This document shows, in pieces, positions 41,493 through 52,892 of a stretch of 64,000 bases of DNA; position 1 is the first letter of the stretch, and each line of letters starts with the position of its first letter. The notes beneath the pieces are model-generated. The model was not told where the DNA came from. It was given only the letters and a program-made list of their open reading frames with translations, and did no database searches. The translations under genes and the position numbers were made by a program. Source of the stretch: Orientallactaga sibirica (lineage: Eukaryota; Chordata; Mammalia; Rodentia; Dipodidae); assembly GCA_036365145.1 (NCBI GenBank), contig JAEOAD010000040.1, positions 13,270,501 to 13,334,500 of the forward strand. The letters run 5' to 3'.

Positions 41493-42544
41493 AAAGTTAA
41501 TGTCCAATAATTCTTCTTCCATGTGTTCGAAATGTACTAGAGATTTTCCCTGGTACTTGCCCTAACAGTAAAGTGAGGCAAATTAAGTGTAATTAGATTA
41601 AGGATGTCTTACTTGATTGAACTAATGAAAATTACAAGCATTTACAATTTAGGATTACTTTAATAAAGATAAAACAGTCAGTTCCTTAATTTTAACACAT
41701 CACTTATTAACTGTCATTAAGCCTTGTTAATTAAATAGAATGGTAATGTTAAATTAAAAAGATGAATGATTTCCTAAAGGAGATGAAATTGTAATTTTAA
41801 ACATCTTTTTAAAAAATTGGCTTAATAGCCAAGCCCAGCTCTGTAATTTGTTCAGGACTTGAAACAATAGGCTGGTGACACACTCGATAGGGGTAGACCA
41901 TTATGAGGACAGGAAATTGGGAGGATCCTTTTCCAGAGAATGACTCTGTTTTCCTCATTTCAGTAGTTAACTCAATTTTTCTTGGTCAAGTATTTGACAC
42001 AGTCAGTTAGTTTTTACAGAATATCTAATATACCAGGCATTTTGCTTTTCTCGAACTGAGGAGGTATCTGAACAGAAATAAAGCCCTTGAAGATTTTGAT
42101 GAAAAGCAAGGACTCTGAGATTAAAACAACAACAACACAACTCCACAATTATCCATGCAGCTTCACCCCATGTCAAACACACTAACTCTCAGCAAGCTTG
42201 CAGACTTCTAGTGTTGAGCCATAAAACACCCTAGCTCTGTGCACTTCGTTTAAAGACCCCTTACCCTATCAAAGTGACCCAAGCAAGAAAGAGTGTGTCT
42301 TAGGACTAGTCACCTGACCGCCTAGGTTTCCAAGTCTTTATCAAAGGAGGGCAGGATAAAAGCATTCTAAAAATCTATGCATCTGATTATGTGACATACA
42401 TACATACATCTGTTCATAGTATTTCTTTCTGAAACCTATATTTGTTTGGGGGGTGTTGGTAGGGATAAAAACAAACAGCACACAATGAGCATCTCAGAGT
42501 AGAATAGGAATGGGAGAGTCATCTGTTATATAGAGATCATATCA
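41493..42544. other. Long repeat-free AT-rich block
   Basis: Over 1 kb with no recognised retroelement. 41560-41830 is rich in TAAT/ATTA cores. See findings. Confidence 0.5.
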
Positions 42545-42557
42545 AATCCTTCGTGAG

Positions 42558-42776
42558 GGCTGGAGAGACGGCTTAGTGGTTAAGCTGTTTGCCTGTGAAG
42601 CCTAAAGACACAGGTTCAATTCTCCAGGTCCCACAAAAGCCAGATGCACACGGTGGCCCACGCGTCTGGAGTTTGTTTTCAGTGGCTGGAGGCCCTGGTG
42701 CACCCATTCTCTCTCTCTCTCTCTCTTCCTCTCTCTGTCTCTAATGAATAAGTAAATCTTTAAAAAATATTTTAAG
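42558..42776 (+). mobile_element. DIP-like SINE, form A variant
   Basis: Flanked by aatccttcgtgag (42545-42557) and aatcctttgtgag (42777-42789). 'ccaggtcccacaaaagccag' mixes A and B features. Confidence 0.9.
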
Positions 42777-42954
42777 AATCCTTTGTGAGAAGGGACAGTG
42801 GCAATCTGGATGACAATTGAGGGGCGTCAATTTTAGGACTTGGCTCCGTGTTTCCTGAGCTCCAGCCACAGTTTTTCCTACCACACTATAGTGTTCCTAG
42901 AGATTTATCCTCCACTAATGACCACAAATTGGGTTATAGTAGATTAATCATTAG

Positions 42955-43149
42955 TTTTTAAAATGTTTTTATTTATTAGAGAGGTGTGTGTGTGTATGCA
43001 TCAGGACGTGCATCTTGATTCTATAAATGAACTCCAGATCCATGTATCAGTTTGTGAATCTGGCTTTATGTGGGTACTGAGGAAGTGAACCTGGGCTGGA
43101 AGGCTTTGAAAGCAAGCTCTTTTAATTGCTGAGCCATCTTTCCAGCCCA
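42955..43149 (-). mobile_element. DIP-like SINE, form D
   Basis: Antisense, strongly diverged. The GA tract is partly GT. Confidence 0.8.
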
Positions 43150-43230
43150 ATAATTTGCTTTTCTGAATTGCTGTCACATAGTAGTTGTTTTCTCAATGAT
43201 AAAGAGATTTTTCTTTAACTAGAGGTCTTG

Positions 43231-43420
43231 TTAATTTTTATTTATTTATTTAGAAAGAGGGAGAGAGAGAGAATGGGCATGCAAGGGCCTCTAGCCACTG
43301 CAAATGAACTCCAGACTCATGCACCCCTTGTGTAGCTGGCTAACGTGGGTTCTGGGGAATTGAACCTGGGTCCTTTGGCTTTGCAGGCAAACCCCTTAAC
43401 CACTAAGCCATCCCTCCAGC
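43231..43420 (-). mobile_element. DIP-like SINE, form A
   Basis: Antisense copy, (TTTA)n tail, head 'catccctccagcc'. Confidence 0.9.
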
Positions 43421-43499
43421 CGGTTCTTAATATTTTTTAAATAAAAGTAGTTCCTTGGTATAAAGGTGCTTATGAAATTCAGGGATATCTTGAAATCAG

Positions 43500-43890
43500 A
43501 AAGCCCAGACAAGGAGGTAGGGAGGATTGCCATGAGTTTGAGGCCAGCTTGGGCTGTGGAGGGAGTTCCAGGTCAGGATAAATACATAAATAAACCAAAT
43601 CTACTAAAAAAATAAATATATAGACTCAATTTCTTCTACTGAGGGGATGGAAACTTCTACATTACTGAAATAACTAGAAACGTGGAAGACAGCCAGTGTG
43701 AGGCCACAACTGCAATCCTAGCTGCAAAGGAGGACAAGGGAGGAGGAACACTGGGTTGGTCAACTTAGCAAGAGCCTGTCTCAAAATAAAGTAAAACAGA
43801 ATGAAGGGGCTAAGGGTGTTGCTCAGTGCTAGAGAATTTGTCTAGTATGTGGGAGACTCTGAGTTTAACCCCAGTATCATGCAAAGAAAT
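43500..43890 (+). mobile_element. Decayed B1 and ID relics
   Basis: B1-like pieces at 43500-43585 ('ggaggattgccatgagtttg') and 43690-43795 ('gagcctgtctcaaaataaag'), then an ID-like piece at 43806-43886 ('gtgttgctcagtgctagaga'). Confidence 0.55.
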
Positions 43891-44004
43891 CCTCTAATAC
43901 ACGATGCATAGTTTTATTGATTTTATTCTTAATTTTGAAGAGAATACTGTATTCATAATTTTAAATTTTAGTATAAATCATTAAAGACATGAAAATATAC
44001 CAAA

Positions 44005-44167
44005 AAGCTGGGTGTGGTGACGCATGCCTTTAATCCCAGCACTCGGGAGGCAGAGGTAGGAGGATCACCATGAATTCAAGGCCACCCTGAGATTACATAG
44101 TGAATTCCACATCAGCCTGGGCTAGAGTGAGACCTTACCTCGAAAACAACAACAACAACAACAAAAA
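44005..44167 (+). mobile_element. B1 SINE
   Basis: Sense copy with (CAA)n tail. Confidence 0.9.
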
Positions 44168-44516
44168 ATTATAACAAATAATTTTTTAAGGAAATCTCTC
44201 TTCATCACTAGTTCCCCCATCCACCCAGTTCCCATTCCACTGGAGGCCCTTCTAAATACAGGTAACCACTAAGTGTCTCATACAGTTTATTTGCATAAAG
44301 TAAAAATATGAACGACTTGCCATTCTTTTTAAACAAATGTTATTCTCCTTCAAGAAACTTTGAATTGAAATATAATTAGCATAGCCTAAAACTCACCTTG
44401 AAAGAACAAAAGAATTCATAGGACATGTGTGTGGTGTACACACAGACATCCATTTATAGATTTAGTTTACAAGATTGGCTGAGATAAATATAGAAGCCAA
44501 GAAATGCGATGAGCTG

Positions 44517-44633
44517 GCGTCCCGTGATGTCCTGGAACATGCTGTGCAATGCACACTGACCTGGAATTCATGACCCTCGGCCTCAGCCTCCTGGTTGCTG
44601 GGATTCCAGGCATGTAGCACCACACCCAGCACA
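44517..44633 (-). mobile_element. Old B1, antisense
   Basis: 'tgacctggaattcatgaccc', 'ctcagcctcctggttgctgg', 'ccaggcatgtagcaccacac'. Confidence 0.65.
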
Positions 44634-44769
44634 GGAGATGCTTAAATTGGCTCCTTGACAATTGTCATATCAATAACCCACAACTTGTTTCTCCATTTTC
44701 CTCTTGATGAACATTTGTGTTTTCTTTTCTTTTTCCTTTGAGGCAACTATTAATAAAGATGCTACCAGT

Positions 44770-44974
44770 GGGGCTGGAGAGATGGCTTAACGGTTAAGGC
44801 ATTTGCCTGCAAAGCCAAAGGACCCCGGTTTGATTCCCCAGGACCCCTGTAAGCCAGATGCACAAGGAGATGCATGCATCTGGAGTTTGTTTTCAGTTGC
44901 TGGAGGCCCTGGTGCTCCCATTCTCAATCTCTACCTCTTTTTCTTTCAAATAAATAAGATATATATTTTTTAAA
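44770..44974 (+). mobile_element. DIP-like SINE, form A, inside L1M
   Basis: Duplication aaagatgctaccagt (44755-44769) versus aaagatgctaatagt (44975-44989). Confidence 0.95.
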
Positions 44975-45350
44975 AAAGATGCTAATAGTATATTTGTATA
45001 AGTCTCTTTACAGACATAAATATTTATCTCTCTTGAGTACATAAATAATGATTTAGGAATGGATTTCTTGAGTCACGGAGCAGTCAGGCACTTAACTGTT
45101 AAGGAAACTACCAAGCACTATTTCAATGTGGTTGAACAGTTTTCTATTCCAATCAGCAATGGAGGAGAATTTCTGTTCCTCCAAACCACATCCTTGCCAA
45201 CATTGGGTGTTGTCAGTCTTTTCACGTGAGCTCCTCTGAGGGGCCCGAGTTCCTCTTCACTGAAGTTTAGCGTGGCTCTTCCCGATGACTAATCATGCTA
45301 AGTACTCGTTCTATATGCTTGCTGGCTCTCTGCATATCCTCTTTGGTATT

Positions 45351-45696
45351 TGTTGTAGTCAGGTTCACATAGCTGGCAGAAATCACCCGACCAAGAGCAG
45401 CTTGTGGGAAAAGGGTTTATTTTGGCTTACACACTCGAGTGGAAGCTCCATGATGGCAGGAGAAAATGATGGCATGAGCAGAGGGTGGACATCACCTCCT
45501 GGCCAACATGAGGTAGACAATAACAACAGGAGAGTGTGCCAGACACTGGCAAGGTGACACTGGCTATAACATCCATAAGCCCACCCCCAACAATACACTG
45601 CCTCCAGGAGGTGTTAATTCCCAAATCTCCATCAGCTGGGAACCTAGCATTCAGAACACCTGAGTTTATGGGGGACACCTGAATCAAACCGCCAAA
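45351..45696 (-). mobile_element. Solo LTR, MaLR-type, inside L1M
   Basis: TGTTGTAG start. Flanks gtatt (45346-45350) and gtata (45697-45701), 4 of 5. Terminal CA has become AA. Same family as 404 and 22271 and again antisense. Confidence 0.8.
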
Positions 45697-45739
45697 GTAT
45701 AGTACCTACCCACATTTTTGCTCATTAAAAATATGTTGT

Positions 45740-45906
45740 GTGGCCGGGTGTAGTGGCACATGCCTTTAATCCCAGCACTTGGGAGGCAGAGGTAGGAGGA
45801 TTGCTGAGAGTTTGAGGCTACCCTGAGACTACATAGTGAATTCCAGGTCAGCCTGGGATAGAGCAAGATCCTACCTCAAAAAGCAACAACAACCACACAC
45901 ACACAC
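45740..45906 (+). mobile_element. B1 SINE, inside L1M
   Basis: 12-bp duplication aaaatatgttgt at 45728-45739 and 45907-45918. (AC)n in the tail. Confidence 0.95.
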
Positions 45907-46133
45907 AAAATATGTTGTTTGTCTTTAATGTTGATCATTTTATTAGCCTGTGGCTTGCCTTTTCACCTTAAAAAGAAATATCTTTTGATGTATAAATGTT
46001 TATTTTATGAGACCCAATTTATTTATGTACTTTTCTAGTGATGTTTTGTGTCCTGCTTAAGAAATTTTGTATATCTCAGTGTCTTGAAGAAGGGCTTCTA
46101 TAAACAGAAACAGGCAAGGAAGGATGTATCTCT

Positions 46134-46327
46134 CTTTTTTAAAAAAGTTTTATTTATTTGTTTGCAAGGAGAGAGAGAATGGATGTGACAGGGCCTGTTG
46201 CCACTGAAAACAAACTCCAGATGCATGTGCCACTTTGTGCAACTGGCTTTACATGGGTACTAGAGAGTTGAACCCTGGCAGTCAGGCTTTCCAAGCAAGT
46301 ATCTTTAACTACTGAGCCATCTAGCCC
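46134..46327 (-). mobile_element. DIP-like SINE, form D
   Basis: 12-bp duplication aaggatgtatct at 46122-46133 and 46328-46339. Confidence 0.9.
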
Positions 46328-46484
46328 AAGGATGTATCTTTTTAAGGTGATGAGTTCACAATAATTCTGTCAGTTTTATTTACCATTTCTGATTTATTTA
46401 ATATTTTCACATTGCTTAGGTTATCCTCTATTTTTCTCATTGTACTAGTATCCCCAACAACTGTTATTGAAAAGAAGGTTCTTG

Positions 46485-46703
46485 GGCTGTAGAGATGGCT
46501 TAGCAGTTAAGGCGTTTGCCTGCAAAGCCAAAGGATCCTGGTTTGATTCTCCAGGACTCATGTAAGCCAGATGCTCAAGGTGGCACATGCATCTGGAATT
46601 CATTTGCAGTGGCTAAAGGCCCTGGCGCACCCATTTTCACTCTCTCTTTCTCTCTCTCTCTCTGCCTCTTTCTCTCTCAAATAAATAAATAAATAATATT
46701 TTT
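46485..46703 (+). mobile_element. DIP-like SINE, form A
   Basis: Perfect 15-bp duplication aaaagaaggttcttg at 46470-46484 and 46704-46718. Confidence 0.95.
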
Positions 46704-46798
46704 AAAAGAAGGTTCTTGAAATTTAAAAGAAAAAGCATGAAGACTCAAAATCCCACATAGTATTTCAAGTCTATATTATCTCTACATGATTTGATTTT

Positions 46799-47029
46799 TT
46801 TTTATTTCTTTATTTTTATTTATTTGAGAGTGACAGACAGAAAAAAAAGGAGGCAGAGAGAGAGAGGGAGAGAATGGGCGTGCCAGAGCCTCCAGGCACT
46901 GCAAACAAACTCCAGATGCATGAGCCACTTTGTGCATCTGGCTTACGTGGGTCCTGGGGAATTGAACCTCAAACGAGTCTCCTTAGGCTTCACAAACAAG
47001 TGCTTAACTGCTAAGCCATCTCTCCAGCC
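46799..47029 (-). mobile_element. DIP-like SINE, form A
   Basis: 17-bp duplication with one mismatch (ctacatgattTgatttt type) at 46782-46798 and 47030-47046. Confidence 0.95.
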
Positions 47030-47046
47030 CTACATGATGTGATTTT

Positions 47047-47356
47047 ATGGTTGTCTGGGCAAGGATAATCTAGCAGAATTGCTGACCAGGGAAAGATACA
47101 GGTCTCATAGAACCAGAAATCAGTATAATTCAGTGACCACTTTTTAAGACAACGACTTATGTAAGCTATTGTATCTGGAGTTAATAGGTTGCAAGATGTA
47201 CAGACATGCTCAGACATGCTGACGTGTTGTGAAGCCAAGACAGGAGTGTTTGCTCACAGAAATACTTGGAGTGTTGCTGCAAGTCTGCACACGCACTCAC
47301 AGCTAAACATTTTGTTGTTGTTGCTGATGTTAGGATTCCTCGTTTTAAAGAATATG
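47047..47356. other. Unique sequence
   Basis: No gene or repeat recognised. Confidence 0.4.
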
Positions 47357-47537
47357 GTGAGCTCGGCATGGTGGTGCACGCCTTTAATCCCAGCTCTAGG
47401 GAGGCAGAGGTAGAGGAGGTAGGAGGATCGCCATGAGTTCAAGGCCACCCTGAGACTACATAGTGAATTCCAGGTCAGCCTGAGCTAGAGTGAGACCCTA
47501 CCTCGAAAACCAAAAACAACAACAACAACAAAAAAAC
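47357..47537 (+). mobile_element. B1 SINE
   Basis: Sense copy with a 10-bp internal duplication ('ggtagaggaggtaggaggat'). Confidence 0.9.
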
Positions 47538-48011
47538 CTGGTGTATTCCTATTTGCATTAAAGCACAATATCAAACATGTTTCTACCCAAATACCAATTC
47601 CATTTGGGCTAAGAGACAAATGAGATAAAATGAAGATTTTATATTTGTAATTGAAAGATTGTCCATTAGCGAGCTCCTGGCCCTGGGCTTTATAAGGCGG
47701 TTTGTCTCCACATTCACAACAATATAGATGGATGAGTCCCAGCACAGACATCTGGACTAGTCCCAGAAAAAAGCGTTACCCTGGGAGGAATCTGACTTCC
47801 CAGAGAAGTGAGGGACAGGGGCATTAGCATATCCCACCAGATCCAAGAAGCAGGTGCATTTAACTCACCTTTCTTAAAATCCTTCTGTCCATTTCAATGC
47901 CAGCCAGAAAAATGGAAAACATGACAAGGGAAGATAATAACAGAAAGAAAAAGCTAAAGTTAGATGACTATAGTCTGTCGTGCTTTTACAATTTTTACAA
48001 AAAAGATCCAT
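47538..48011. other. Unique sequence
   Basis: No gene or repeat recognised. Confidence 0.4.
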
Positions 48012-48171
48012 CTGCCAGGTGTGGTGGCGCACGCCTTTAATCCCAGCACTTGGGAGGCAGAGGTAGAAGGATCGCCATGAGTTCAAGTCCACCCTGAGAC
48101 TACCAAGTGAATTCCAGGTCAGTCTGGGCTAGAGCAAGACCCTACCTCGAAAACCAAAACAAAACAACAAT
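48012..48171 (+). mobile_element. B1 SINE
   Basis: Sense copy with (CAAAA) tail. Confidence 0.9.
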
Positions 48172-48307
48172 ATCCGTGTTATGTGGACATATAGACATTA
48201 TGTGCTTATGTTTCTGGAGTCCCTCTTGGACCTTACAAGGGGCTCTGAAGCTTAAAATTCATTATGTCATGAAAAGTACTCATTTGTTTAGAATTAGCAG
48301 TAGAGGG

Positions 48308-48570
48308 ACTGAGAAGATGCCTTAGTTGGTAACCTGCTTGTCACACAAGGTTAATCCCTAACACACACATAAAAACTGCACATGCCTGGAATCCCAGTGC
48401 TGTGGAGGTGGAGACAGGTCAGCTGACTAGCTGAATTGGTGACCTCCAAGATCAGTGAGTGACCTTGTGTCCAAAAATCAGGTGGAGAGCAACTGACAGA
48501 AACACCCATCTCTGCCCTCTGTCCTTCACATGCACACACATGTACCTACACACACACACACACACACAAA
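48308..48570 (+). mobile_element. B4 SINE, decayed
   Basis: tRNA-like head, 'tgcctggaatcccagtgctg' middle and (CA)n end at 48547-48569. Confidence 0.65.
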
Positions 48571-48865
48571 GAAAGGTTAATAGTAGCATGGTATGCAAAC
48601 TATTTAATAATCAGTCCTTGCTGTAAATATTAGGTAATGTTTACATTTTAGAGTTCAACACGTCAGGTGCTGATGAGTACATACATGCTCTCTATGTTTC
48701 AGAAAACATGCAACTTAAAACATGGCCTATAATGCACACGTGTGTTTTAGAAAAGTGCACATGCACGAGTAAATGTTTTAAATATATGATAGTGAACACT
48801 GTTACAAAAGATAATCAGTGACTTTCTGTCACTCATCAAGTCTTCCTATTAAAAATGTTGAATGT

Positions 48866-49013
48866 AGGGCTGGAGAGATGGCTTAGTGGTTAAGATGTTT
48901 GACTGAAAAGCCAAAGGACCCTGGTTCGATTCTCCAGGACTCACGTAAGCCAGATGCATAAGGGGAGCATGCATCTGGAGTTCGTTTGCAGTGGCTGGAG
49001 GCCCTGGTGCACC

Positions 49014-49053
<40 letters not shown>

Positions 49054-49098
49054 CTTTCTCTCAAATAAATAAATATATAATATATATATTTTTTTTAG
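48866..49098 (+). mobile_element. DIP-like SINE, form A
   Basis: Perfect 15-bp duplication aaaaatgttgaatgt at 48851-48865 and 49099-49113. Confidence 0.95.
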
Positions 49099-49115
49099 AA
49101 AAATGTTGAATGTTG

Positions 49116-49477
49116 GGGGTTGAGGAGACAGCCCAGGGTTAAGAGTGTTTGGTGCTTAAGCAAGAGAGTCTCTTTGGCCCAAACTAACCAATTTGGATTC
49201 CCAGAACCCAGTAAAAAAAAAATACTGGGAATGGACATGCACGTCTGTCACTCCAGTCCCCAGAGGACAGACACCCGATACTGGGGTTGGGGATGATGAT
49301 GGAGGGTGGGGGCCAGACAGTAGCTCCCAGTTGAAGAAGAGACCCAGTTTCAAGGAAATACACAAATAAGATATAAGAGGAGAGCGGGCATTCTCCTGTG
49401 CCTCCACGCACATAGCCCATGGAACGTATATCTGCACACACACATGTGTGTACCACACAACACACACAAAGATGTCA
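49116..49477 (+). mobile_element. B4-like SINE, strongly decayed
   Basis: Same three-part plan as the B4 at 26878: 'tgaggagacagcccagggtt', 'gcacgtctgtcactccagtc', CA-rich end. Confidence 0.5.
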
Positions 49478-49485
49478 GTCTGGTA

Positions 49486-49563
49486 CATAGTTCAGTGGTA
49501 GAAATGCAGCTGAGTGGTAGAGTGCTTGCCTAGCGTATGTAAGACCCTGGGTTTAGTCCCCAG
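49486..49563 (+). mobile_element. ID-like SINE
   Basis: 'gagtggtagagtgcttgcct' and 'accctgggtttagtccccag' match ID A and B boxes. Confidence 0.75.
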
Positions 49564-50009
49564 AAAGGCTGAGTGCATGTGAGGATGTGATATAAAGGAT
49601 TACATACATTGAGTATTACTGCGTACCAAATATCGTGAGACCAGATATACTAGAAGCCGGCTCATTAAATGCGTATCTTTCTGAAATCTTTTCAATAGTA
49701 TGAGAAGGGTTATACCTTTATAGTTCATTTACTGACGCATGCCCTGCTGATGCAAAAGTACTTGAGTGAGAACTGTGAGTGCCAACATTTAACACTTCCT
49801 CCACATTTTAGATTGAGCAGTTTTAGAGGAAACTTTCCCAGTGTTTTAGTATAAACCAAAAAAAAAAAAAAAAAATCATTTAAAATGTTCCAAATAGAAC
49901 TATTTTCCATGATCAGAAAAATATTTCTAGTACCCAAAGTACATATTTTGACAGCCATGTGACTCCACTATAAACGAAACATACTTTTGGGTACTAAAAG
50001 AAGATACCA
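49564..50009. other. Unique AT-rich sequence
   Basis: A-run at 49858-49875. No gene. Confidence 0.4.
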
Positions 50010-50147
50010 AGCCGGGCATGATGGCACACGTCTTTAATCCCAGCACTTGGGAGGCAGAGGATCGCCATGAGTTCGAGGCTACCCTGAGACTACATAGTGA
50101 ATTCCAGGTCAGCCTGGGCCAGAGTGAGACTCAACCTCAAAAAACCA
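50010..50147 (+). mobile_element. B1 SINE
   Basis: Sense copy lacking 'ggtagga' before 'ggatcgcc'. (GGA)n follows at 50149-50168. Confidence 0.9.
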
Positions 50148-50312
50148 AGGAGGAGGAGGAGGAGGAGAAGCAGCAGAAGAAATTAAAGGGGAAATGGGAA
50201 ACAAATGTTTTGGAAGAACTCATTTCCTTGGCATAACTCAAAGGCATAAAATGAAAAGAAATCATAAAACAATTATAATAATTTTTCTAAGTACATCAAA
50301 AACATTACTGGG

Positions 50313-50785
50313 GGCTGGGGAGATAACTCTGTTGGTATAGCGCTTGCTGCCTAAGCATGAGGACTGGAGCTCAGATCCCCAGCACCGTAGCAACCAAGGA
50401 GAAGCTGGGTGCGGCAGTGTGCACCTGCCATTCCATGGGTGGGAGGCAGAGACAGAGGGTCCCCGGTGCTCATTTGCTGCTTATCTAGCTAAAGTGCTGA
50501 GCTCCAGGCTCAACAAGAGACCCTGTCTCAAAAGCATGGTGGACAGCTGGGAGTGGTGGCGCACGCCTTTAATCCCAGCATTTGGAAGGCATAGGTAGGA
50601 GGATCTCCATGAGTTCGAGGCCACCCTGAGACTACATAGTGAATTCCAGGTCAGCCTGGACCAGAGCGAGACCCTACCTCAATTAAAAAAAAAAAAAATG
50701 GTGGACAGCAATTGAAGAAAGCACCAAAAATGGACTTCTGCCACACACACACGCACACGCACACACACACGCCGCGCACACACAC
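50313..50785 (+). mobile_element. B4 SINE, split
   Basis: Head 'ggggctggggagataactct', B1-like middle, and a CA/CG-rich end (50742-50785). Interrupted by B1 at 50548-50697. Confidence 0.7.
50548..50697 (+). mobile_element. B1 SINE, inside B4
   Basis: Perfect 12-bp duplication atggtggacagc at 50536-50547 and 50698-50709. Confidence 0.95.
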
Positions 50786-51299
50786 ATTATATTATTATCA
50801 CCCTATTTTATTGGAAAATATGTCAAGAAAAGTTATCATGTATAGTGAATATTCTAAATTTGATATTTTCATTATTATTGGGTGGGCCAAAACACAAATA
50901 TGTGATTCTGAGAAATAACTTTTTGTGGAGCAAAATTAGATTAATGGACATTTTTAAGTTGATAAAAATAATGCATCTCATTTCCACATTTTAAATGTAT
51001 GATACCGTATGGCAATTTATTGTAATCTTTCCATGTGACTCATCTTGTTCCATTTAAATAAAAAGATTATTTATGCAAAGCACTAGGAACCCTGCCAGAT
51101 ACAAAAAATATTGGCATATTAATGCAACCACCTTTCCTAATTAAATTTGATGCGATGTCAATTAAGTACTATTATACCCAAAGTTATGCTACACTGTCTG
51201 CAAAAATATGTTTAATTTACTTAAGATATTAATGTAGTTCATGAGTTAACATTCATTCTAAAAAATATTCAGATTTCACCCTTGATAAGCAGGAACAAT
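50786..51299. other. Repeat-free AT-rich block
   Basis: No retroelement. Octamer-like 'atttatgcaaag' at 51070-51081 and TAATTAAAT at 51140-51148. See findings. Confidence 0.5.
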
Positions 51300-51446
51300 A
51301 ATTTTTTTTTTTGGTTTTTCGAGGCAGGGTCTCCCTCTAGCCCAGGCTGACCTGGAATTCACTATGTAGCTTCAGGATGGCCTCAAACTCACAGCGATCC
51401 TCCTACCTCGGCTTCCCGAGTGCTGGGATTAAAGGCATTCACTGGC
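51300..51446 (-). mobile_element. B1 SINE
   Basis: Antisense copy whose head is cut to 'aaaggcattcactggc'. Confidence 0.9.
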
Positions 51447-51524
51447 TCATGACACTCTTTTGACTTCAAAGACTTTACAGCTTTTCTGCCACAATTTGAA
51501 AAGAAAACTATATAAACCAGTACT

Positions 51525-51842
51525 GTGCTGTTGTACAGGTGGTCGATGTGATAAAGGATGTGTAAGGAGACCTGGCGTAGGCGCATGTGTATGTGGAAGC
51601 TGGAGGACAATTTTGGATGCTGTTCCCCGCGGGTACCATCCACCTGGTTTGAGACAGGCTCTCTCACTGGCTGAGAGCTCACCCACTAGGCTATGTGGGC
51701 TGGTCTATGTGCCCCAGGGAATGTACCTGTGTCCATCTCCCAAGTGCTGGGATTATCAAGTGCACGCTACCATGTCTGGCATTTTGACGTGGGTTCTGGG
51801 GGTGAAACTCAGGCCGTCTGACAGAGCCATCTGCCCAGATCC
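51525..51842 (-). mobile_element. B4 SINE, antisense
   Basis: TG-rich end, 'tttgagacaggctctctcac', 'cccaagtgctgggattatca' and the tRNA-like 'gacagagccatctgcccaga'. Confidence 0.6.
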
Positions 51843-51849
51843 CTGAAAC

Positions 51850-51950
51850 AAGCATTTCATCCTTTAAGCCAGATTGGCCTCAAATGCACAACCCTCCTGT
51901 CTCTCCTCTCCGAATGCTAGAGTGACAGGCACTCACTACAAAACCCAACT
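51850..51950 (-). mobile_element. Old B1, antisense
   Basis: 'agccagattggcctcaaatg' and 'ccgaatgctagagtgacagg' are decayed B1 blocks. Confidence 0.5.
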
Positions 51951-52029
51951 TCAAACTCTCATACTTGGTGACCATTGCTCATATATTCTTTGAATGAATT
52001 TTTAATGTAGTAAATATGAATATATATTG

Positions 52030-52211
52030 ATTTTTGTTTTTATGAACTTTTTCATTGACAACCTCTATACATATACACAATGTTGGGCTAGAGAAATGGC
52101 CTAGCAGTCAAGGTACATATACACAATGTTTCATAAGTATAACCCCCTTCTATGTCTCCCCTCAATATCCCCCTCCACTGAACCCCTTCTTCTTTTCAAC
52201 TAGTTCTTTTT
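52030..52211 (-). mobile_element. L1 3' end, antisense (tentative)
   Basis: 'ttttcattgacaacctctat' resembles the antisense L1 3' end at 29476 ('tttttattgaaaacttctat'), followed by a similar C/T-rich stretch. It contains the 29-nt SINE head at 52085. Confidence 0.45.
52085..52113 (+). mobile_element. 29-nt SINE head with its own target duplication
   Basis: 'gggctagagaaatggcctag' plus nine more bases matches the first 29 bases of the DIP-like consensus, ending just after the A box. It is flanked by a perfect 17-bp duplication, tacatatacacaatgtt, at 52068-52084 and 52114-52130. There is no B box, CT tract or A tail. Confidence 0.85.
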
Positions 52212-52329
52212 TGTTTTATTTTTGAGAGAGACGCAGATAGAGAATGGGCACGCCAGCAGCCTCTCAGCTGCTATGAACGAACTCCAGACACGTGTACCCC
52301 CTTGTGGGCAAGTATGGCATTGCGCCCTG
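52212..52329 (-). mobile_element. DIP-like SINE, form B, 5'-truncated
   Basis: Antisense 3' half only, ending at 'ggcattgcgccc'. Retains 'acccccttgtgggca'. Confidence 0.9.
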
Positions 52330-52669
52330 TTTAATGTTATTTCTATGAATTTGAGTAGTGTAAATGTTTCATGTAAGTAGAATCATAAAGCCAGCTTGTT
52401 CCATGCAGCATGATGTCCTCAAGGGTCATGCATGTTGTAGCACTCTCGGAAGTCCCTTCCTTCATAAGGCTGAATAGCATTTCATTGTGTGAGTACACTT
52501 TACTCTCTTATCTGTTGATGGATAGGGGTTGCTTTCCAGCTTTAGGCTATTGTGATAATTCTGCCATTAACATGGATAGATAAATATATGTTTAAGTTTT
52601 TGCTTTCAATTCTTTTGGATATATGCCCCCAAAATGAGTTTGCTGTATCACATGGTAATTCTATTTTTA

Positions 52670-52711
<42 letters not shown>

Positions 52712-52870
52712 TTCCATACTGTTTTTCATTATGGCTACACCATTTTACATTTGTACCAATAGTTCACAAATGTTTCAACTTCTCCAAATCTTCATCACCT
52801 TGTCACTTTCAAATCTTACTGATATTTTGATTTATTCTTTTAGGGATCATCACCAGCAAAATGTTTTGTT
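52330..52870 (-). mobile_element. Ancient L1M 3' region, antisense
   Basis: 'gatgtcctcaagggtcatgc', 'ggctgaatagcatttcattg', 'tcaattcttttggatatatg', 'tggctacaccattttacatt' in L1M order. (GT)n at 52672-52708. Confidence 0.8.
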
Positions 52871-52892
52871 GAGATAAGAGTTCTGAAAAAGG

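Larger units (their letters stand above)
44680..46120 (-). mobile_element. Ancient L1M ORF2 3' region, split in four
   Basis: Pieces at 44680-44769, 44975-45350, 45697-45739 and 45907-46120 follow antisense L1M order ('ttgatgaacatttgtgtttt', 'accacatccttgccaacatt', 'gatgactaatcatgctaagt', 'ctgtggcttgccttttcacc'). A SINE, an LTR and a B1 interrupt it. It may extend left to 44230. Confidence 0.7.
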
